NCBI GenBank assembly: GCA_016717105.1
Contig: JADKGF010000058.1
Location: forward strand, 1-64,000
DNA length: 64,000 nt
Source: Saprospiraceae bacterium
Lineage (GTDB): Bacteria; Bacteroidota; Bacteroidia; Chitinophagales; Saprospiraceae
Direction of reading: 5' to 3'
Under the pieces are notes generated by a model that searched no databases, had not been told where the DNA came from, and saw nothing but the letters and a program-made list of their open reading frames with translations. Position 1 is the stretch's first letter. Every line of letters starts with the position of its first letter. The position numbers and the translations under genes were made by a program. Positions 59,173 through 64,000 of this stretch are shown piece by piece.

Positions 59173-59559
59173 ATGAATGCAATCATAGCCAGATTTCTGA
59201 TTATTGTATGTTTGTTCACTTTTACACCATTTAAGGAAGTGATAAAGGCTCCATTGCTTTTGATTCACTATATAGAACATCTACAAGAAAAATCTGAAAT
59301 GTCTTTGGTAGATTTTTTTGATATGCATTACATGAAGGGCATTGTTTTGGATGAGGATTTTGAAAAAGATATGCAATTACCCTTTAAGGTTGTAGATTTT
59401 GCCCATTTACCAATATTTGTGTTTTCAGAATCAAAGTTTTTTCCTGTTAGCAAACAAGTACAACCTTGTTATCTGAAATCAAAGCTACCAAATACCTATG
59501 ATTTTATACTTTCTGATGCCAATCTACGAGGCATTTTTCATCCTCCAAAAATTTCCTGA
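59173..59559 (+). CDS. Small secreted protein of RND-metal loci (IWQPPK-like ending)
   Basis: 128 residues with an N-terminal signal (FLIIVCLFTFTPF). The middle has VDFFDMHYMKGIVLDEDFEK then DMQLPFK, and the protein ends LRGIFHPPKIS. This layout (HY-x-G, an acidic stretch, LPFK, and a terminal xxPPK) is what I know from an unnamed protein found next to CzcA/CusA-type pumps in Bacteroidota. His and acidic residues could bind metal, but that is inference. It lies about 250 bases before cusA. Confidence 0.72.
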   Translation: MNAIIARFLIIVCLFTFTPFKEVIKAPLLLIHYIEHLQEKSEMSLVDFFDMHYMKGIVLDEDFEKDMQLPFKVVDFAHLPIFVFSESKFFPVSKQVQPCYLKSKLPNTYDFILSDANLRGIFHPPKIS

Positions 59560-59599
59560 TTCTTGTTTTGCCAATTAAACAAGGCTTAGTTTGTCTCGG

Positions 59600-59620
59600 G
59601 TGTACATTATTTTTGTACAC
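59600..59620. promoter_or_regulatory. Perfect inverted repeat overlapping a -7 element
   Basis: GTGTACA (59600-59606) and TGTACAC (59614-59620) flank a 7-base spacer. A TAnnTTTG element, TATTTTTG (59608-59615), overlaps the repeat, and TTTG occurs at 59590-59593. A palindrome on top of a promoter core looks like an operator for a metal-responsive repressor of the efflux genes. It lies about 190 bases before the cusA ATG. Confidence 0.5.
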
Positions 59621-59807
59621 ATCATCCTAGTTATTTAGCTTGTGTGTTTGAATTATTGCTCGTTTGAAGCTTATCAAGGCGCACTTATACCTAAGAAGAT
59701 ATCGTGGCAAACAAAATTGTCAATTAAAATGTGCACAAAAAAAATCTGTGTTCGTATTTTTGATTGTCAAAGGAGATACATTATTTTGGAAATTTTAATA
59801 ATAATAC

Positions 59808-62800
59808 ATGTTAAACAGAATAATAGCCTATTCTATACATAATAAGCTTGTCATAGCCTTAATGACGAGCGCATTGGTCATTTTTGGTATTTATGAAGCG
59901 ACCAAATTGCCCATAGATGCTGTGCCGGATATCACCAATAATCAGGTATTGGTTATCACACAAGCACCTTCATTTGGTGCCACAGATATTGAACGATTGG
60001 TAACATTTCCTATCGAACAAGCCAATTCAAATATTTCGGGGATCAAGGAAATCAGGAGTTTTTCACGTTTCGGATTGTCATTGGTGACTATGGTTTTTAA
60101 CGACGACATTGATGTCTATTGGGCCAGACAACAAGTCGCTGAGCGATTGCAAATGGTACAATCTCAAATCCCTGCAGGTATCGGAACACCTGAATTGGGT
60201 CCTGTCGCGACAGGTCTGGGCGAAATATATCAATATGTCCTAAAACCCAAAAAAGGGTACGAAACCAAATTTGATGCAATTTCTTTGCGGACGATTCAGG
60301 ATTGGGTCGTAAGAAGGCAATTGCTTGGCGTGAAAGGTGTCGCTGAAGTATCATCCTTTGGCGGTAAGCTCAAGCAATATCAGGTGGTTGTTGATCCAAA
60401 TAAATTGCATGCTTCGGGTGTCACTATTTATGATGTTTTTGATGCACTAGAAGCCAATAACCAAAATACTGGTGGCGGATACATCGAAAAGAGTGGCACT
60501 GCATTGTATGTGCGTACTGAAGGATTGATTGGTTCCAAAACAGATATTGAAGGTATATCGGTCAAATCTGTTTCGGGTACACCCTTGTACATCCGTGATG
60601 TAGGTGAAGTGGTCGAAGGGCATGCTACTCGATACGGCGCTGTCACTTATAATGACCAAGGCGAAGTTGCAGGTGCTATCGTCATGATGCTAAAAGGTGC
60701 CAACAGCAGTCAAGTGATTAAAGATGTGAAAGAAAGAATCGAAAATATCCGTAAAACATTGCCAGAAGGTGTAGAGATCGAACCGTTTTTAGACAGAACT
60801 AAAATGGTAAACAATGCAATTACTACGGTTGAGACCAATTTGCTTGAAGGCGCTTTGATCGTTGTTTTCGTCTTAGTGTTATTCTTGGGGAATTTCAGGG
60901 CTGGATTGTTGGTTGCTTCTGTCATTCCATTAGCCATGCTTTTTGCCATTATTATGATGAATATCTTTGGGGTAAGCGGCAATCTAATGAGTTTAGGTGC
61001 ATTGGATTTTGGGCTCATCGTAGATGGTGCTGTGATAATCGTGGAAGCTGTGATGCATCAACTCGGACATAGTAAGCACTATCAGGGAATTCAAAGACTC
61101 ACGGGCCATCAGATGGATACAGAAGTCAAACATGCCGCTGGCAAAATGATGAATAGTGCAGTTTTTGGTCAGATCATAATTTTGATCGTTTATTTGCCGA
61201 TTTTCACTTTAGAAGGTATCGAAGGTAAAATGTTCATGCCTATGGCACAGACCGTCGCCTTTGCTTTGATAGGCGCATTTATACTATCTGTCACTTACAT
61301 TCCTATGATGAGTACCATCGCGCTTAGTAAAAAAATAAAAACGGAGCCAAATTGGTCAGATAAAGCTATGGTAAAGCTAGAAATGATCTTTCAGCGCAGT
61401 TTGGAGTTTTTTATTCAGATACCCAAACTGACTATTTCTATTGTTGTGGTGCTTTTTATTTTAGCGATTTTAGTTCTTTCACGTATGGGCGGCGAGTTCA
61501 TTCCTGCGTTGGAAGAAGGTGATTTTGCTGTAGATACTCGGGTATTGACGGGAAGCAATCTGAATACAACAGTTGACTTTACACAAAAGGCAGCTCATAT
61601 CTTATTGACCCGATTTCCTGAGGTGGAAAAAGTGGTTACGAAGATAGGTAGCGGTGAAGTGCCTACGGATCCGATGCCGATGGAAGCTAGTGATATGATG
61701 GTCATTATGAAGGACAAAAAGACGTGGAAATCAGCAAAAACCTTCGACGAGATGGCAGAGAAAATGAGTAAGGAACTAGAAGACGTACCAGGTATTACAG
61801 CTGGTTTTCAATATCCTGTCCAGATGCGTTTTAATGAGTTGATGACAGGCGCCAGACAAGATGTAGTGTGCAAAATATTTGGAGAAGATCTAGATACTTT
61901 AGCGGCTTACGCCAATAGATTAGGTGGCTTGGTTAATCAAGTTTCAGGTGCGCAAAACCTATATGTCGAAGCTGTCACTGGTGTACCACAAGTTATTATC
62001 AATTATGATAGAAGTGCATTGGCAAGATATCAGGTGAGCATTGACAAGGTAAATAAAGCGGTAAACATGGCTTTTGCAGGTCAAAGTACTGGATTGGTCT
62101 TCGAAGGTGAGAAAAGATTTGACCTAGTGGTAAGGCTAAAATCTGATGTTCGTAAGAATCTGGAAGATGTACAAAATTTATTGATTCCTGTGGCTAATGG
62201 CCAACAAGTAAGTTTGTCTAAACTAGCCAATGTTTCGATCGAAGATGGCCCAAATCAGATACAAAGGGAAGACGCAAAACGCAGGATTGTTGTAGGATTT
62301 AATGTTCGAGGTAGAGATGTACAGAGCATTGTTCAGGAACTTCAATCCAAGGTAGATACCGAAATTAAATTTCCAGCAGGATATTACATTACCTACGGTG
62401 GTGCATTTGAAAACCTGAATCAAGCAAAAAACAGGCTCTTAGTGGCAGTTCCTATTTCTTTGATATTGATCTTTTTGCTATTATATTTTGCTTTCAATTC
62501 GGTGAGACATGGATTGTTGATTTATTCTGCCATTCCATTATCAGCGATTGGTGGTATCTTCTTTTTGGCGCTAAGAGGTATGCCATTTAGTATAAGTGCT
62601 GGTGTCGGTTTTATTGCGTTATTTGGAGTCGCGGTATTGAATGGAATCGTCTTGGTCGCCGAGTTCAACCGACTCAAAGCTGAAGGTTGGAAGGATCTGC
62701 GTAAAATTGTCCTTATGGGAACAAAAGTGCGACTTAGACCAGTATTGATGACTGCTTTTGTGGCTTCTTTGGGATTTTTGCCGATGGCGATTAGCAATGG

Positions 62801-62966
62801 AGCAGGCGCAGAAGTACAGCGTCCGCTTGCTACTGTAGTTATTGGTGGTTTGATGGTTGCCACATTCCTTACCTTGGTGGTTTTGCCTATTTTGTATATG
62901 CTTTTCGAAAAACGTGCCCATCAAGCGGAAGACGTAACTGATTTGCCATATCATAACAAAGAATAA
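59808..62966 (+). CDS. Heavy-metal RND efflux transporter (CusA/CzcA family)
   Basis: A 1,052-residue inner-membrane proton-driven pump for metal cations. Family landmarks are N-terminal LPIDAVPDITNNQV, VTFPIEQANSNISGIKEIRS, SFSRFGLSLVTMVF, and the TM4 proton-relay block GALDFGLIVDGAVIIVEAV. The central FIPALEEGDFAVDTRV and the second-half GVGFIALFGVAVLNGIVLVA follow. Length and end are normal. Copper versus zinc/cobalt specificity cannot be read safely. The TolC-like gene follows 46 bases later; a membrane-fusion protein is not upstream and is probably beyond the window. Confidence 0.95.
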   Translation: MLNRIIAYSIHNKLVIALMTSALVIFGIYEATKLPIDAVPDITNNQVLVITQAPSFGATDIERLVTFPIEQANSNISGIKEIRSFSRFGLSLVTMVFNDDIDVYWARQQVAERLQMVQSQIPAGIGTPELGPVATGLGEIYQYVLKPKKGYETKFDAISLRTIQDWVVRRQLLGVKGVAEVSSFGGKLKQYQVVVDPNKLHASGVTIYDVFDALEANNQNTGGGYIEKSGTALYVRTEGLIGSKTDIEGISVKSVSGTPLYIRDVGEVVEGHATRYGAVTYNDQGEVAGAIVMMLKGANSSQVIKDVKERIENIRKTLPEGVEIEPFLDRTKMVNNAITTVETNLLEGALIVVFVLVLFLGNFRAGLLVASVIPLAMLFAIIMMNIFGVSGNLMSLGALDFGLIVDGAVIIVEAVMHQLGHSKHYQGIQRLTGHQMDTEVKHAAGKMMNSAVFGQIIILIVYLPIFTLEGIEGKMFMPMAQTVAFALIGAFILSVTYIPMMSTIALSKKIKTEPNWSDKAMVKLEMIFQRSLEFFIQIPKLTISIVVVLFILAILVLSRMGGEFIPALEEGDFAVDTRVLTGSNLNTTVDFTQKAAHILLTRFPEVEKVVTKIGSGEVPTDPMPMEASDMMVIMKDKKTWKSAKTFDEMAEKMSKELEDVPGITAGFQYPVQMRFNELMTGARQDVVCKIFGEDLDTLAAYANRLGGLVNQVSGAQNLYVEAVTGVPQVIINYDRSALARYQVSIDKVNKAVNMAFAGQSTGLVFEGEKRFDLVVRLKSDVRKNLEDVQNLLIPVANGQQVSLSKLANVSIEDGPNQIQREDAKRRIVVGFNVRGRDVQSIVQELQSKVDTEIKFPAGYYITYGGAFENLNQAKNRLLVAVPISLILIFLLLYFAFNSVRHGLLIYSAIPLSAIGGIFFLALRGMPFSISAGVGFIALFGVAVLNGIVLVAEFNRLKAEGWKDLRKIVLMGTKVRLRPVLMTAFVASLGFLPMAISNGAGAEVQRPLATVVIGGLMVATFLTLVVLPILYMLFEKRAHQAEDVTDLPYHNKE

Positions 62967-63012
62967 TTTTCTCGTCGTGAACTGGTATTTTAAACAAATT
63001 AAAATTTATCAA

Positions 63013-64000
63013 ATGGAAATATATATTAAAGTTTTGGTCATCTCAATTTTGACATTTTGTGGTAACGAAATATATGCACAAAAGTTAATTGACATCAACC
63101 AAGCGAAAAAAATAGCCATAGCCAATAATCAAAAAATAAGGGTAGCAAATCTGGAAGTGCTGAAACAAAAAGCAAGTATCAACAAAGCTTTTGACTTAGG
63201 AAATACGCAGATAAGTGGTGAATTGGGACAATTTAATAGTGCATTTTTTGATACAGGACTTGGCATATCTCAAAGTTTCAATATGCCACAAGTTTATAAG
63301 CGAAAGAAATCGGTTTATGAAAACCAAATGAAGACCGCTGAATCATATCTGAAACTTAGCGAAACAAATTTGAATCAAAGATTGGATGAAATATTTTTGG
63401 AATATAATTATCTGAATGCTAAGCAGTCTTTGCTAAGAAGGCAAGATAGTCTATATGCAAATTACCTTGAAAAATCATTAATTAGATGGCAAACTGGTGA
63501 ATCTGATGTACTGGAGAAGACATCTGCTGAGCAACAAAGAATCAATCTGAGTAGGCAATTGAGCCTTACTTCCAAAATGATGAACTTGGTAGAAGTTGAA
63601 TTCAATTGGTTGCTGAATGATGAGAAACAGCAATACACAATACAAAGCGATGCTTTTGGTATCAAATCATACAGTATCTTGCTTGATAGCAGTCGTATCT
63701 TGCGTCATCCTGAATTGGTAATGGCTGATTGGGAAATTCAAACAGCCCGAGCGGTAACATTAGCTGAAAAAACTGGATTGCTACCAGGATTTAGTGCCGG
63801 TTATAGAAATGTGAGTATTCGCGGTCTTGGTCCTGATGAAATTGTGTATAGTGGAAGCGATCGTTTCAGTAGCTTCCAAGTAGGCATACAGCTTCCTATT
63901 TTCCGTAAGGCTATACATGCTTCTATCAAGTCAGCTCAATTGCAAGAGGAAATTCAAAGTCAAAATTATCTAGCCAAAAAAGAAGAATTAAAGACTAATC
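63013..64000 (+). CDS. TolC-family outer-membrane efflux protein, cut by window end
   Basis: 329 codons from ATG 63013 to the window edge, with signal peptide (ISILTFCGNEIYAQ), then DINQAKKIAIANNQKIRVAN, a classical TolC/CusC start, long heptad-rich helices (EQQRINLSRQLSLTSKMM) and the repeat boundary GFSAGYRNVSIRG ... GIQLPIF before a second helical part. It forms the outer-membrane exit duct for the CusA pump. Confidence 0.93.
   Translation, partial: MEIYIKVLVISILTFCGNEIYAQKLIDINQAKKIAIANNQKIRVANLEVLKQKASINKAFDLGNTQISGELGQFNSAFFDTGLGISQSFNMPQVYKRKKSVYENQMKTAESYLKLSETNLNQRLDEIFLEYNYLNAKQSLLRRQDSLYANYLEKSLIRWQTGESDVLEKTSAEQQRINLSRQLSLTSKMMNLVEVEFNWLLNDEKQQYTIQSDAFGIKSYSILLDSSRILRHPELVMADWEIQTARAVTLAEKTGLLPGFSAGYRNVSIRGLGPDEIVYSGSDRFSSFQVGIQLPIFRKAIHASIKSAQLQEEIQSQNYLAKKEELKTN

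Overview
The window is AT-rich chromosomal DNA from a member of the Bacteroidota, most likely a Saprospiraceae-like environmental lineage (inference). The evidence is a set of TAnnTTTG promoter elements, a giant adhesin with SprB repeats and a type IX secretion (CHU_C-type) C-terminus, a fourteen-gene complex I operon with a short NuoG, and Bacteroidota-typical families (GWxTD, DUF5777-like barrel, LytTR/LytS pair, FecA-like TonB receptor, CusA preceded by a small secreted protein). No rRNA, tRNA or CRISPR array was seen.

Layout. 1-2800: decayed mobile DNA, with coding scraps, a palindrome, and remnants of an IS91-type transposase and its partner tyrosine recombinase. 2932-6663: msrB, a small membrane protein, plsC-lysS, and an RRM RNA-binding protein with a structured 5' leader. 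7042-18854: a roughly 3,900-residue modular adhesin. 19075-31000: glycogen synthase, an ArsC/Spx-like protein, a Spo0M-like protein, and a minus-strand redox cluster (GltD-like flavoprotein, pyruvate:ferredoxin oxidoreductase, DHOD-like protein, unknown 162-residue protein), then an NlpC/P60 protein lacking its catalytic Cys and an ABC-F ATPase. 31035-43712: the whole nuoA-N operon on the minus strand. 44100-51735: a Gly-rich small protein, PAP2 phosphatase, FecA-like receptor, GT-C-like membrane protein, a lipoprotein and a GWxTD protein. 51740-55845: a LytTR regulator and LytS-type kinase divergent from a cytochrome c lipoprotein / OB-fold / YceI / beta-barrel module. 55973-57560: a lipoprotein and a 245-bp direct repeat carrying paralogous PspC-like genes. 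57574-64000: an rRNA m5C methyltransferase and a heavy-metal RND efflux locus (small secreted protein, CusA/CzcA, TolC-like protein cut by the window end).

How the genes work together. Complex I feeds electrons from NADH into a quinone pool. The PFOR cluster oxidises pyruvate and probably exchanges electrons with NADPH through the GltD-like protein. The 53471-55845 module looks like an envelope redox or lipid-binding unit, perhaps controlled by the adjacent two-component pair. The RND locus exports metal.

Sequence quality matters here. At least fifteen genes, many of them housekeeping, carry single-base indels, often in homopolymers (four in nuoB, two in nuoC). I read most of these as consensus errors and annotate the restored gene extents. 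The IS91/recombinase region is damaged in a different way and is probably truly decayed.
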